Source of the DNA: CAWVSB01 sp036960375
GTDB taxonomy: Bacteria; Pseudomonadota; Gammaproteobacteria; Pseudomonadales; CAWVSB01
Direction: 5' to 3'
DNA: 64,000 bases
NCBI GenBank assembly: GCA_036960375.1
Contig: JBALVY010000001.1
Location: 124,001-188,000, forward strand
Each line of letters begins with the position of its first letter. Position 1 is the first letter of the stretch. Positions 8,181-17,372 of the stretch are shown here, in pieces. The translations under genes were made by a program, and so were the position numbers. The notes beneath the pieces are model-generated. The model saw nothing but the letters and a program-made list of their open reading frames with translations. It was not told the DNA's origin and did not search any database.

Positions 8181-8303
8181 TTAGCTGGCCGGTTGTTGAT
8201 CACCTTGCGGCGCGGGTTCCTCATCCGGCATATACAAAGGTCCCTTAAGACCACAGCCTGTCGTAATGATGGCGAGAACAAATGCCAGTATAACTAGTCG
8301 CAT
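8181..8303 (-). CDS. lptM: LPS-assembly lipoprotein LptM (YifL)
   Basis: A 40-residue lipoprotein precursor that is easy to overlook. It begins MRLVILAFVLAIITTGC, with the lipobox ITTGC, so C17 would be lipidated. The mature protein starts CGLKGPLYMP, the diagnostic LptM/YifL motif, followed by an acidic/proline tail. LptM helps mature the LptD-LptE translocon by mimicking LPS binding (known from E. coli). The gene sits immediately upstream of lysA, its usual position near lysA/dapF. GGGGA precedes the ATG at nine bases. Confidence 0.9.
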   Translation of the reverse strand: MRLVILAFVLAIITTGCGLKGPLYMPDEEPAPQGDQQPAS

Positions 8304-8393
8304 AAATTGCGATCCCCTGATTTAGTACACTAGAGGCGCCATTATAGACCCCTGTAAGCTGCCGACCCAAGCGAGCCGGCATTATATTATGTC

Positions 8394-9791
8394 TTATCGT
8401 GCCGCCAGACGCTCACGTGCACGACCCACCGCTAAGCGAACCTGGCGTGGAGCAGTGCCCCCAATATGATCACGAGCCGCCACTGAACCCTCCAGAGTCA
8501 ACACTTCAAAGACATCTTCAGTAATTATGTCGCTAAATGCCTGTAACTGCTCTAGCGCCATATCGGCCAAATCCGTCTCGGTGGCAACACCAAGGGCCAC
8601 AGCTTTACCAACTACTTCGTGTGCATCGCGAAAGGCCACGCCTTTAACAACCAGATAATCGGCCAGATCAGTGGCAGTAGAAAAACCCCGCTTGGCTGCT
8701 TCGCGCATGGCTTCACGGTTGGCTTCAATCGACGGCACCATATCGGCGTAGGCTTTGAGACTATCCAATACGGTATCGACGGTATCAAATAAAGGCTCTT
8801 TGTCCTCCTGATTATCTTTATTATAAGCCAACGGCTGTGACTTCATTAAGGTCAGCAGACTGATCAAATGGCCATTAACACGTCCAACCTTACCCCGCAC
8901 CAGCTCGGGTACATCCGGGTTCTTCTTCTGCGGCATAATAGACGAGCCGGTACAAAAACGATCAGGCAGTCGAACAAAATTAAACTGCGCCGATGTCCAT
9001 AACACCAGCTCTTCCGAAAAACGCGACATATGTGTCATCAACAGTGCAGCAGCAGAACAAAATTCAATGGCAAAATCACGATCAGAGACAGAATCGAGCG
9101 AGTTCTCTGTAGGCTTGTCAAAGCCCAGCAGCTCAGCGGTATAGTGTCGATCTATTGGGAAGGTTGTACCGGCAAGCGCAGCCGCTCCCAAGGGAGACTG
9201 GTTCATACGGCGGCTGCAGTCCTGCATCCGACCGAAATCACGCTCCAGCATTTCTGACCAGGCCAATAAATGATGGCCAAAAGTCACCGGCTGGGCTGTT
9301 TGCAGATGAGTAAAGCCCGGCATGATGGTATCGGCCTCGCTTTCAGCAAGGTCCACCAGTGCGGTTTGCAAGCGAGTGATCTCCAAACCGATGGCTTGCA
9401 GCTGTTCACGCAGATACAGGCGAATATCGGTTGCTACCTGGTCATTGCGTGAGCGACCCGTATGCAACTTTTTGCCGGTAATGCCGATGGCATCGGTTAA
9501 TCGAGCCTCAATGTTCATGTGCACATCTTCCAGTGAGATCGACCACTCGAACTCACCCGCCTCTATGGCTGTCTGCACATCCATCAAGCCTTTGACTATC
9601 TGATCATGCTCCTGCGATGTTAAAACACCGACCTTGGCCAACATGCGAGCGTGTGCCAGAGAGCCCGCAATATCCTGACGATATAAGCGCTGGTCAAACA
9701 TTACCGAAGCCGTATATCTCTCTACAAACTGATCAGTTGGCTCGCTGAAACGGCCACCCCATGGCTTGGCGCCGTTGTTCTCGTCACTCAT
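8394..9791 (-). CDS. argH: Argininosuccinate lyase
   Basis: Cleaves argininosuccinate to arginine and fumarate, the last step of arginine synthesis. The 465-residue protein carries the fumarase/aspartase-superfamily signature GSSIMPQKKNPD. It also has TGRSRNDQVATD near residue 110 and the active-site TQPVTFGHHLLAW. An in-frame start at 9851 is possible, but MSDENNGAKPWGGRFSE from the ATG at 9791 matches the family N-terminus and is preceded by GGGAA. The gene is divergent from the algZR cluster, as in Pseudomonas. Confidence 0.96.
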   Translation of the reverse strand: MSDENNGAKPWGGRFSEPTDQFVERYTASVMFDQRLYRQDIAGSLAHARMLAKVGVLTSQEHDQIVKGLMDVQTAIEAGEFEWSISLEDVHMNIEARLTDAIGITGKKLHTGRSRNDQVATDIRLYLREQLQAIGLEITRLQTALVDLAESEADTIMPGFTHLQTAQPVTFGHHLLAWSEMLERDFGRMQDCSRRMNQSPLGAAALAGTTFPIDRHYTAELLGFDKPTENSLDSVSDRDFAIEFCSAAALLMTHMSRFSEELVLWTSAQFNFVRLPDRFCTGSSIMPQKKNPDVPELVRGKVGRVNGHLISLLTLMKSQPLAYNKDNQEDKEPLFDTVDTVLDSLKAYADMVPSIEANREAMREAAKRGFSTATDLADYLVVKGVAFRDAHEVVGKAVALGVATETDLADMALEQLQAFSDIITEDVFEVLTLEGSVAARDHIGGTAPRQVRLAVGRARERLAAR

Positions 9792-9922
9792 TGGTGTTCT
9801 TCCCAAAGGATAAAAGACGGCATTATACCTGTCCGCGATCTCAGCGCACACTGCTTCAGAGCATAGCGTCCAACTCAGGGCGGTGTTAGCATTGATTAAA
9901 ACTCGCTAGGAGCATAAACGGC

Positions 9923-10411
9923 ATGACTGAAATAAGCTTGGAGGTTGCACTGCCTCTCATTGCCTGGTCCAGACTATGGAACTTCGAGATCCCTGAAGCA
10001 GATGCCGAAGATGCCTGGCAACAGCTCGATTTGCCCCATCAATATGGTGAATACGCCAGCGAAATTTTCAGCACTTTTGCCCTGGTTGGCACCGACATTG
10101 CCATTGCGACGAATCAAAATGCTGAACAGGTTAATACGCATCTGGCCGCAAGCTGCGAACAACTTGACCTGGACTGGACCGTGGTGCCCTTGCCCGCCCA
10201 GCAGCTATCTGCCATTTGCGAAATTACCGCCTATGCCATCGAGCGAGAAGAAAACGTATTGGCCCGCGATCTGGTAAAAACGCATCTACTACCCTGGTGT
10301 GAAGTTGCCGAACGACTGCTTAGCAGAGAAGAGTCAGCCTTAGTTTTCATGGTCGATGATTTTGCTCAGGATCTTGTCAACGTTGTAGACCATCTTCCGA
10401 GCGAGACATAA
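9923..10411 (+). CDS. Hypothetical protein upstream of algZ
   Basis: A 162-residue acidic cytoplasmic protein with no signal or membrane segment. It is predicted mostly helical. The segment DLVKTHLLPWCEVAERLL (about 112-130) faintly resembles the HL..W motif of TorD/DmsD-type chaperones, and the length would fit a short member, but the match is too weak to name it. AGGAG lies nine bases before the ATG. The stop is three bases before the TTG start of the sensor kinase gene, so it is probably translated with algZ-algR. A role linked to AlgZR signalling is possible by context only. Confidence 0.65.
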   Translation: MTEISLEVALPLIAWSRLWNFEIPEADAEDAWQQLDLPHQYGEYASEIFSTFALVGTDIAIATNQNAEQVNTHLAASCEQLDLDWTVVPLPAQQLSAICEITAYAIEREENVLARDLVKTHLLPWCEVAERLLSREESALVFMVDDFAQDLVNVVDHLPSET

Positions 10412-10414
10412 ACC

Positions 10415-11440
10415 TTGTCTCGTCAGATACCGCATCAGTCCGGCTTTATCCCCAACCTATGCCAGGTAGGAGCTGTGCTATATATGGTGCTCATTGCTGA
10501 GCTACTAGCACTGATCGACACGCTGGCGGTATACGGACTACCCCTGTTTGACTGGCAACACCTGGCGCTGAGCTCGATCTATATTTTGTGGGTAGTCCTG
10601 ATCAGCGGCGGCTTACTCTGCCTATTACGACATAGATTGAATCGCCTCTCGGTGGTTAAAACCGCGCTTCTCAGTTACCTGCTAATTCTCAACATTGCGG
10701 TGACTACAAATCTATTGTGGCAAAAAATGCTATTGGCTCCACAACAGAACGCCGACCCATGGCAGGCGATTACTAACGCGATTATTGCCGCCCTGCTCAC
10801 CGGTATAGCGCTACGCTATTTTTACCTACAGTATCAACTGAGAGAACAAGAACAGGCAGAGCTGCAAGCCCGCGTCCAAGCCTTGCATGCACGAATTCGC
10901 CCGCATTTTCTATTCAACAGCTTAAACAGCATTGCCAGTACCATCAGTGTCGACCCTAAAACCGCGGAACGTCTGGTCGAGGATTTATCTGATTTGTTTC
11001 GCGCCAGTCTTTCAGATGCCACAGAGATTCGGCTGGCAGAAGAACTCGAACTTGGGCGCCACTACATGAATATGGAGCAGGTGCGGCTGGGCTCCCGCTT
11101 ACAGGTACACTGGCAGATTGATGAAAGTTGTCTTGAATGCGCCGTACCCAGTCTGATTTTACAGCCTTTACTCGAAAATGCGGTTCTACATGGTATTCAA
11201 CCTCGCATTGAGGGCGGTGTAGTGAGTATTTCAATACGCGGCACAGAGGACGAATGCCAGATTATTGTTAGCAACCCCACCGAGGATAGCGCTCAAAACT
11301 CAGGTGACGGACTGCATATGGCGCTGGAGAATATTCGACACCGTCTATTTGCTATATATGGCGAGCAAGCCACACTCAATATTGAAAAGACAAATAATCA
11401 ATACTCAGTAAGGCTTGCTGTTCCAAGGAGGTCCGCATAA
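10415..11440 (+). CDS. algZ: LytS-family sensor histidine kinase AlgZ/FimS
   Basis: A 341-residue membrane histidine kinase of the His_kinase (PF06580) family. Hydrophobic segments occupy about 18-38, 50-71, 82-102 and 118-137. A short coiled linker leads to the H-box RPHFLFNSLNSI with H164 as phospho-acceptor. LILQPLLENAVLHGI near 245 is the N-box and GDGLHMALENIRHRL near 295 the G-box. The start is TTG at 10415. The 3' end carries AAGGAGG for the directly following algR. In Pseudomonas the AlgZ/FimS-AlgR pair controls alginate, type IV pili and virulence; identity here rests on domain type and the argH/algZR/hemCD synteny. Confidence 0.9.
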   Translation: MSRQIPHQSGFIPNLCQVGAVLYMVLIAELLALIDTLAVYGLPLFDWQHLALSSIYILWVVLISGGLLCLLRHRLNRLSVVKTALLSYLLILNIAVTTNLLWQKMLLAPQQNADPWQAITNAIIAALLTGIALRYFYLQYQLREQEQAELQARVQALHARIRPHFLFNSLNSIASTISVDPKTAERLVEDLSDLFRASLSDATEIRLAEELELGRHYMNMEQVRLGSRLQVHWQIDESCLECAVPSLILQPLLENAVLHGIQPRIEGGVVSISIRGTEDECQIIVSNPTEDSAQNSGDGLHMALENIRHRLFAIYGEQATLNIEKTNNQYSVRLAVPRRSA

Positions 11441-12169
11441 GTGCCCGAATTTAGCGTTATGCTTGTCGACGATGAACCTCTGGCTCGCTCTCGCCTGCGG
11501 CGCATGCTAAGTGAGACAGCTAACTATATTTATCACAGTGAAGCAGAAAATGGTGTAGAAGCCGTGCGCCAGTTTCAGCTTCACCCCTGTGATATTGTAC
11601 TGATGGATATCCGCATGCCAGGTCAAGATGGACTGGAGACAGCGCGTCAGCTTTCCGCTATGGCGACTCCACCGGCGATTATTTTTTGTACCGCTTATGA
11701 TGCCTACGCTATGCAAGCCTTTGAAGCAATGGCGGTCGACTATCTGCTAAAACCCATTCGCCAACAGCGCCTTGAACTGGCTTTGGCTAAAGCGGGCCGC
11801 CTAACACGGGCACAGCTGATTAGCCTCAATACGATAGACGAAAAAGAGTGTCTGAGTATTAAAACGCATCGCGGTCTGGATCTTATTCCCTTGTCTCGTA
11901 TACGGTGTTTTATTGCCGAGCAAAAATATGTCACCGTGGTTCACGATGAGGGAGAAGTACTCACCGAACGTCCGCTAAAAACGCTGATGCTGGATTATGG
12001 CGATCAATTTATCCAAATACACCGTAATGCCATGGTGGCCCGGCAACATATAGAAGGGCTTGAGAAAGACAATGATGGCCATTATCGTGTACGCCTGCAG
12101 GGCGTAAATACCAAACCGCGGGTAAGTCGACGCATGCTGGCCAGTGTCCGTGCTGAGCTGAGTGGTTAA
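11441..12169 (+). CDS. algR: LytTR response regulator AlgR
   Basis: A 242-residue response regulator. The receiver domain (1-120) has the acidic pair D10/D11 in LVDDEPLARSR, phospho-acceptor D56 in DIVLMDIRMPG, T in FCTAYDAYA and K in DYLLKP. A LytTR DNA-binding domain follows (about 140-240), with IRCFIAEQKYVTV, FIQIHRNAMVAR and VSRRML. The GTG start follows the algZ stop with no gap and is preceded by AAGGAGG. AlgR is normally activated by its partner kinase. The 75-bp gap to hemC could hold a separate hem promoter. Confidence 0.93.
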   Translation: MPEFSVMLVDDEPLARSRLRRMLSETANYIYHSEAENGVEAVRQFQLHPCDIVLMDIRMPGQDGLETARQLSAMATPPAIIFCTAYDAYAMQAFEAMAVDYLLKPIRQQRLELALAKAGRLTRAQLISLNTIDEKECLSIKTHRGLDLIPLSRIRCFIAEQKYVTVVHDEGEVLTERPLKTLMLDYGDQFIQIHRNAMVARQHIEGLEKDNDGHYRVRLQGVNTKPRVSRRMLASVRAELSG

Positions 12170-12244
12170 GGTTTACAACAAGGCTGCCATTTTCTAGCGC
12201 TGTCTCGTATCATTGGCACTCCAACATTCCACAGGAAAATCATC

Positions 12245-13177
12245 TTGTCTACTTTGCGCATAGCTACCCGTAAAAGCCCACTTGCCATGTGGCAGGCAGA
12301 AACCGTACGCGACGCCCTCGAGGCTGCACACCCCGGCCTGAAGGTAGAACTGCTACCGATGTCAACCCGCGGCGACAAAATACTCGACACCCCACTGGCC
12401 AAAGTCGGGGGCAAGGGTCTGTTTGTGAAAGAACTGGAACACGCCATGCTTGAAGGACGGGCAGATTTAGCCGTACACTCGATGAAAGACGTGCCTATGG
12501 ACTTTCCAGCCGGGCTTATGCTTGGGCCCATTTGCCAACGGGAAGACCCGCGGGATGCCTTTGTCTCTAACCACTATAATTCTCTGGATGAGTTGCCGCT
12601 AGGCGCCCGCGTCGGCACCTGTAGCCTGCGCCGCCAGTGCCAACTTAAGGCCGCCAGGCCAGACTTAAAAATTCTGGATCTGCGTGGTAACGTCAATTCC
12701 CGTCTGGCCAAACTCGATAATGGCGATTTTGATGCCATAATCCTGGCTTGCGCTGGTCTTATTCGATTGGGTTTTAGCGACAGAATCAGCCAGTCAATTC
12801 CCGCACTGACTAGCCTGCCGGCGGCCGGTCAGGGGGCCATGGGTATCGAGTTGCGCGATAACGACCCTCACACTGCCAGCCTGCTATCCGTAATGCATCA
12901 CCCTGCCACAGAAATATGCGTGAGCGCGGAGCGCGCCATGAACAAAGCGTTGAATGGTGGCTGCCAGGTACCGATAGCCGCCTATGCAACACTGGATGAC
13001 GGCGAACTTCACCTGCGCGGCTTAGTAGGCGAGCCAGATGGCAGTCTGGTTCTCACTGCCGAGATTCGCGGCCAGCAAAGCGAGGCCACACAGATGGGCC
13101 AACGTCTGGCCGAAGACTTAATGGCACAGGGTGCTGGCGCGATTCTCGAGCGTCTGTATCAGGAACCCGAGAGTTAA
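12245..13177 (+). CDS. hemC: Porphobilinogen deaminase (hydroxymethylbilane synthase)
   Basis: Polymerises four porphobilinogen units into hydroxymethylbilane in haem/sirohaem synthesis. It is 310 residues, normal length. RIATRKSPLAMWQA is the N-terminal motif, SMKDVP lies near residue 80, TCSLRRQ and DLRGNV line the active site, and C240 in NGGCQVP is the dipyrromethane cofactor attachment cysteine. The TTG start at 12245 has AGGA upstream. It heads the hemC-hemD-hemX-hemY operon. Confidence 0.96.
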   Translation: MSTLRIATRKSPLAMWQAETVRDALEAAHPGLKVELLPMSTRGDKILDTPLAKVGGKGLFVKELEHAMLEGRADLAVHSMKDVPMDFPAGLMLGPICQREDPRDAFVSNHYNSLDELPLGARVGTCSLRRQCQLKAARPDLKILDLRGNVNSRLAKLDNGDFDAIILACAGLIRLGFSDRISQSIPALTSLPAAGQGAMGIELRDNDPHTASLLSVMHHPATEICVSAERAMNKALNGGCQVPIAAYATLDDGELHLRGLVGEPDGSLVLTAEIRGQQSEATQMGQRLAEDLMAQGAGAILERLYQEPES

Positions 13178-13178
13178 T

Positions 13179-13979
13179 ATGGCGCTCTCTTTGGCCGAAA
13201 TGACCGTCTGGGTTACCCGACCTACCCCCCAGGCTACCGCATTAGCCGATGCGCTACAAAAATACGGTGCCAATACAATAATTCAGCCTGCAATGGCAAT
13301 TAAGCCATGCCCCGAAGCAAGTGAAGCATGGCGCGGGGCAAAGTCATTAATAATGGATCTGGACAATTTCCAGCACATCATTTTTATTAGCACCAATGCG
13401 GTCTGCCATGGCATGGCCATCATTGAAACTTATTGGCCTCAACTGCCACAGCAGCAAATCTGGTATGCCATTGGCCAGAGTACTGCCGACGCGCTGGCAA
13501 GCTTTGGCGTCAAAGCGCAACTACCCGCGCAGGGCAGCAATAGCGAAGCCCTATTGCAACTACCCGGTTTGCACCAAGTCACTGATGCAAAAATCCTCAT
13601 CGTCAGCGGCCTGGGTGGGCGCCAGTTTCTCCGCCAACAGCTGCAGGACCGAGGTGCCAGAGTTTCCGTTGCTGAGTGCTACCAGCGCAGCCTGCCAGAT
13701 AACCTGGCAGCCGACTTAGCCCAACAACTGAGCCAGAGCGGAATTGACGTAATTACGGCAGGCAGCGTAGAAACATTACAAAACCTTCTGGTAATATCAG
13801 CCAATCAGGCCGATGCTATAATTCAAACTACCGTTGTAGTACCTGGGCAAAGAGTTGCGGATGCCGCGGCAAAATTAGGCTTCCATGAGATAATCACCGC
13901 CAATTCCGCCAGTAACGAAGATACTGCGACCGCATTAAGCCATTGGTGGCAGCAAAGGAGACCGAACCAAGGTGAGTGA
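13179..13979 (+). CDS. hemD: Uroporphyrinogen-III synthase
   Basis: Cyclises hydroxymethylbilane to uroporphyrinogen III with inversion of ring D. Sequence conservation in this family is low, so the call rests on length (266 residues), position directly after hemC, and typical segments: VWVTRPTPQATALADAL at the N-terminus, HIIFISTNAV near residue 68 and the end of domain 2 (ITAGSVETLQNLL). The open frame extends back into hemC (13131), but ATG 13179, one base after the hemC stop and with AGGA upstream, gives the family N-terminus. The 3' end overlaps hemX by eight bases. Confidence 0.92.
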   Translation: MALSLAEMTVWVTRPTPQATALADALQKYGANTIIQPAMAIKPCPEASEAWRGAKSLIMDLDNFQHIIFISTNAVCHGMAIIETYWPQLPQQQIWYAIGQSTADALASFGVKAQLPAQGSNSEALLQLPGLHQVTDAKILIVSGLGGRQFLRQQLQDRGARVSVAECYQRSLPDNLAADLAQQLSQSGIDVITAGSVETLQNLLVISANQADAIIQTTVVVPGQRVADAAAKLGFHEIITANSASNEDTATALSHWWQQRRPNQGE

Positions 13980-15102
13980 AGATAAGCCAGTTGCGCAAAA
14001 CACAATGGATTCTGACTCCAAAAAAAGCAGTAAAACAGCGAAGGCCAAAACGGCAAAGCAACGCCGCTGGCCCGGCTGGCTGGCATTAATCATCAGTCTC
14101 GCCGCTATCGCTTTGGCGGGCGCATCGGCCTGGTGGCAATGGCAGGCCAGACTACAAGACAACACCCTAAAACAAGACACCTCTGCCCAGCTGCAATCAC
14201 TGCAACAGAATGTTCAGAGCCAGATACAAAACCAGATACAGAGTCAACAACGGGATCAACAACAAAATCAGCAGAAACTAGGCGCTCAAAACCAGCTATT
14301 TGCACAACAGCTAGCGGCTATTGCCAAACAGTCAGCCAACAATCTCCGGCGTATTAACAACGTCGACAATGCCGAGCGAGATGATTGGAAACTGGCGGAA
14401 GCGGACTATCTACTAAGGCTGGCTCATCAGCGCTTATTACTGGGCGGTGAATTTAAAAGTGCTCTGGCCTTACTGGTCTCCGCCGACAGAATCCTTTACG
14501 AACTGGACTATGCCGACCTATTTCCTGTTCGCGAAGAATTAGCCAATAATATTGCCGCTGTACGCGCCGCCGCAGTGCTTGATACAGAGGGCACTTTCCT
14601 GCGGCTGTCCGCGCTGGCAAGCCAAACTGACCAACTCGTGCTTGTTGGACCAGAAACTCTGCTTATTGAAACACCAACATCCAATCCAGCTATCGAAGGC
14701 AGTTGGCAAAACCGACTGCAAGCTGGCTGGGAAAAGATTAAGCAACTACTGAGTAAACTACTGGTTATTAAAGCCCGTAAAGTCGATGTAGAGCCACTTC
14801 TGTCGAGTGACCAACGCCTGCACCTACGCGCCAGGCTTCAGCTGCGATTTGAACAGGCCAAGACCGCACTATTATTAAAACAGGCGCCGGTTTATAAGCT
14901 CAGCCTCACGGAAAGCAGACAGCTGATCGAGCGCTACTTTGAGCTAGACGATCAGGCCACGGTTGCTGCGCTGAAAGAACTGGACAGTCTTCTGTTGCTG
15001 GACATAGACCCTGAGCTACCCAATATTTCACGCGCTCAGGGGTCTCTTCATGAATACATTCAAAATAGACATCAAAGGCTAACGCCGGAGCCGCAGCCAT
15101 GA
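13972..15102 (+). CDS. hemX: HemX membrane protein
   Basis: A 376-residue inner-membrane protein of the HemX family (PF04375), often annotated as uroporphyrinogen-III C-methyltransferase although it lacks a methyltransferase fold. A Lys/Ser-rich cytoplasmic N-terminus (1-38) precedes one membrane helix (about 42-62). A strongly Gln-rich coiled coil (65-115, repeated QIQNQIQSQQ) and a helical periplasmic domain with DDWKLAEADYLLRLAHQRL follow; that motif is diagnostic. The GTG start has AAAGGAG upstream and lies inside the end of hemD. Function unclear; it is conserved between hemD and hemY. Confidence 0.92.
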   Translation: MSEDKPVAQNTMDSDSKKSSKTAKAKTAKQRRWPGWLALIISLAAIALAGASAWWQWQARLQDNTLKQDTSAQLQSLQQNVQSQIQNQIQSQQRDQQQNQQKLGAQNQLFAQQLAAIAKQSANNLRRINNVDNAERDDWKLAEADYLLRLAHQRLLLGGEFKSALALLVSADRILYELDYADLFPVREELANNIAAVRAAAVLDTEGTFLRLSALASQTDQLVLVGPETLLIETPTSNPAIEGSWQNRLQAGWEKIKQLLSKLLVIKARKVDVEPLLSSDQRLHLRARLQLRFEQAKTALLLKQAPVYKLSLTESRQLIERYFELDDQATVAALKELDSLLLLDIDPELPNISRAQGSLHEYIQNRHQRLTPEPQP

Positions 15103-16343
15103 GGCGCCTCTTCATCTCTGTCTTGGCAGCGCTATTAGTCGGTATGCTGCTAGTTCAGGCCATGAACTCCGACCCAGGCTACTTACTCATTGCCTGGGGT
15201 GACTATACGCTGGAAATGAGCGTCTGGACGGGTATCGCGCTGTTTGTCGCCGTTTTTACCTCGCTCTACTTTCTGGTTCGCCTGTGGCGCAGAACCTGGC
15301 GTACCAAGCGCCGTGTGCGTAACTGGCTGGAAAACCGCAGTTTGCGCATTTCCCATAATCGAACAACAAAAGGACTTATTGCCTTTATTGAAGGCCACTG
15401 GGCCGACGCCAGAACAACACTGGTCAAAGTAGCCGAGCGGTCCGACAGCCCCCTGTTATTCTACTTAATGGCGGCAAGAGCCAGCCATGAATTAGACGAG
15501 CCAAAAGAGCTTGAGTACTATTTAAAACGCGCCGAAGAAAGTACTTCAGGTGCAGATATTGCCGTCGGCCTGACTCAGGCTGAGATGCAGCTAAGCAACG
15601 GTAAGCTGGAACAATGTCTGGCCACACTTAACCGTGTACGCGCTGTATCGACTGACCATCCAGTAGCGTTAACCATGTTGGTAAAAGTCTATCAAGGGCT
15701 GCAGGCATGGCCAGAATTACGGGAACTACTACCGACACTTAAAAAGGTGGGGATATTCAAGACCGATACCTTACTGGCCATTGAAGCGGAAACTCACAGC
15801 CACATTCTATCCGCCGGTAAGCCGGAGCTTGATAAAACGCTGGAAGACGCCTGGCAGCAAGTGCCTAAAACGCTACGAAACAATCCCGTGATCCTGTCAG
15901 CATATTGCCAACAGCTGGTCGCCAGGGGTGAGTTCGACTCAGCCGAGAAACTGCTACGTAAAAGCCTGCGCAAGCAGTGGGATGAGTCTCTTGCAGATCT
16001 TTATGGTCAAGTGAATGGCCCGGCCCCCGCCAAGCAACTCCAGTATGCTGAAGAATGGCTTGGCGAGCACAGCAACAACCCGGTTCTGCTGCTTACGCTG
16101 GGGCGCTTGTGCCTGGCAAACCAACTGTGGGGTAAAGCACGCGAGTATTTTGAAGCCAGCCTTCGAGCGCAAGAGTGTCCCGAGGTCTGTGCTGAGCTCG
16201 GGCGCTTAAGCGCACACCTTGGAGAGCAGCAGGCCAGCGCCGAGTATTTCAAACGCGGATTGTTATCGGTGAGCAAGCCGTTGCCAGAACTTCCTTTGCC
16301 TGCACTGCCCACAGCCGCCAACTCAAGTCCGATGATTAGGTAG
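15099..16343 (+). CDS. hemY: HemY-type TPR membrane protein
   Basis: A 414-residue inner-membrane protein of the proteobacterial HemY (HemY_N) family, unrelated to the Gram-positive protoporphyrinogen oxidase of the same name. Two N-terminal membrane helices (about 5-22 and 41-64) flank the conserved DPGYLLIAWGDYTLEMS segment. The remainder is a helical TPR-like periplasmic or cytoplasmic array, for example LLLTLGRLCLANQLWGKAREYF. The ATG overlaps the hemX stop by four bases. The role in haem synthesis is not defined biochemically. Confidence 0.93.
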   Translation: MRRLFISVLAALLVGMLLVQAMNSDPGYLLIAWGDYTLEMSVWTGIALFVAVFTSLYFLVRLWRRTWRTKRRVRNWLENRSLRISHNRTTKGLIAFIEGHWADARTTLVKVAERSDSPLLFYLMAARASHELDEPKELEYYLKRAEESTSGADIAVGLTQAEMQLSNGKLEQCLATLNRVRAVSTDHPVALTMLVKVYQGLQAWPELRELLPTLKKVGIFKTDTLLAIEAETHSHILSAGKPELDKTLEDAWQQVPKTLRNNPVILSAYCQQLVARGEFDSAEKLLRKSLRKQWDESLADLYGQVNGPAPAKQLQYAEEWLGEHSNNPVLLLTLGRLCLANQLWGKAREYFEASLRAQECPEVCAELGRLSAHLGEQQASAEYFKRGLLSVSKPLPELPLPALPTAANSSPMIR

Positions 16344-16394
16344 CACAGAGCTAATCTATTACAATAGCGCTCCTGCAAAAAAATGGCGCCCTGC

Positions 16395-17267
16395 ATGAGC
16401 GATCAATCTCACCGCTTTATCTTTGACAATACCGATATCCGCGGCGAAATAGTCCAGCTGGATGCCAGTTATGGCGAAGTTTTAGGCATCCATCACTATC
16501 CTCCCGCGGTAGCTACCATGATAGGGGAATTCATGGCCGCCAGTACCTTGCTCGGAGCCACTATCAAGTTTGATGGCAGCCTGACTTTGCAGGCTCGCAG
16601 CGAAGGCGAAATCCCTTTGATCATGGCGGAATACAACAGTAACCGCACCTTGCGTGCCATCGCCCAAAAAGCAGAAGCTGCGCAGAGCTCGGATTTCGAA
16701 CGCCTGTTGGGCGGGGGCACGCTGGCTATCACCATCCAACCAAAAGATGGCAAACGCTATCAAGGCATCGTGCCGCTCAACGGCGCCAACCTGGCCGAGG
16801 CTCTGGAATACTATTTTCAGCAATCAGAACAGCTGGATACTCTGCTGATACTCGCTGCCAATGGCACCCGCGCTGCAGGTATCCTGTTGCAGGCATTGCC
16901 CGCATCCAAAGACATCGACTCAGCAGCACGAGCCGACCGCTGGCAGACCGCTCAACAACTGATCAATACCGTAAGCCCTGAGGATTTATTAGAACTGGAC
17001 CCCCTGACGTTGCTATACCGCTTATTTCACGAGGATGGTGTAAGAGTATTGGAGCCCACACCCATTGACTTTGGCTGCACCTGTTCCAGCGAACGAGTTG
17101 CCGGGGCTTTGTATTCTATTGGCAGGGAGGAAGCCCTCTCAATTATAGAAGAACAACAAGAAATTGAGATGCATTGCGAATTTTGTAATAGCCAATATAA
17201 CTTCAATAGGCAGGACATACTGAGCTTGTTTGGAGATACCGAAGCGGGTAAAGACACCCTTCATTGA
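16395..17267 (+). CDS. hslO: Redox-regulated chaperone Hsp33
   Basis: A 290-residue holdase chaperone activated by oxidative unfolding. The C-terminal zinc centre is complete: CTC in FGCTCSSERV and CEFC in MHCEFCNSQYNF. The N-terminal core carries the usual HHYPPAVATMIGEFMAAS and GEIPLIMAEYN segments and RYQGIVPL near 120. Two starts are possible; ATG 16395 (MSDQSHRFIFDN) gives the common family N-terminus, ATG 16383 adds four residues. Neither has a clear Shine-Dalgarno sequence. It follows hemY by about 50 bp and may have its own promoter. Confidence 0.95.
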   Translation: MSDQSHRFIFDNTDIRGEIVQLDASYGEVLGIHHYPPAVATMIGEFMAASTLLGATIKFDGSLTLQARSEGEIPLIMAEYNSNRTLRAIAQKAEAAQSSDFERLLGGGTLAITIQPKDGKRYQGIVPLNGANLAEALEYYFQQSEQLDTLLILAANGTRAAGILLQALPASKDIDSAARADRWQTAQQLINTVSPEDLLELDPLTLLYRLFHEDGVRVLEPTPIDFGCTCSSERVAGALYSIGREEALSIIEEQQEIEMHCEFCNSQYNFNRQDILSLFGDTEAGKDTLH

Positions 17268-17372
17268 TACAGCGCATAAGCTCTGGTTAATTCTATTATT
17301 CTGCTTTCCATCGAGATGGCTGCGATCATACTACGTGAAAAAACTTTCGCCTAAACTTCCCCGACCAACATT

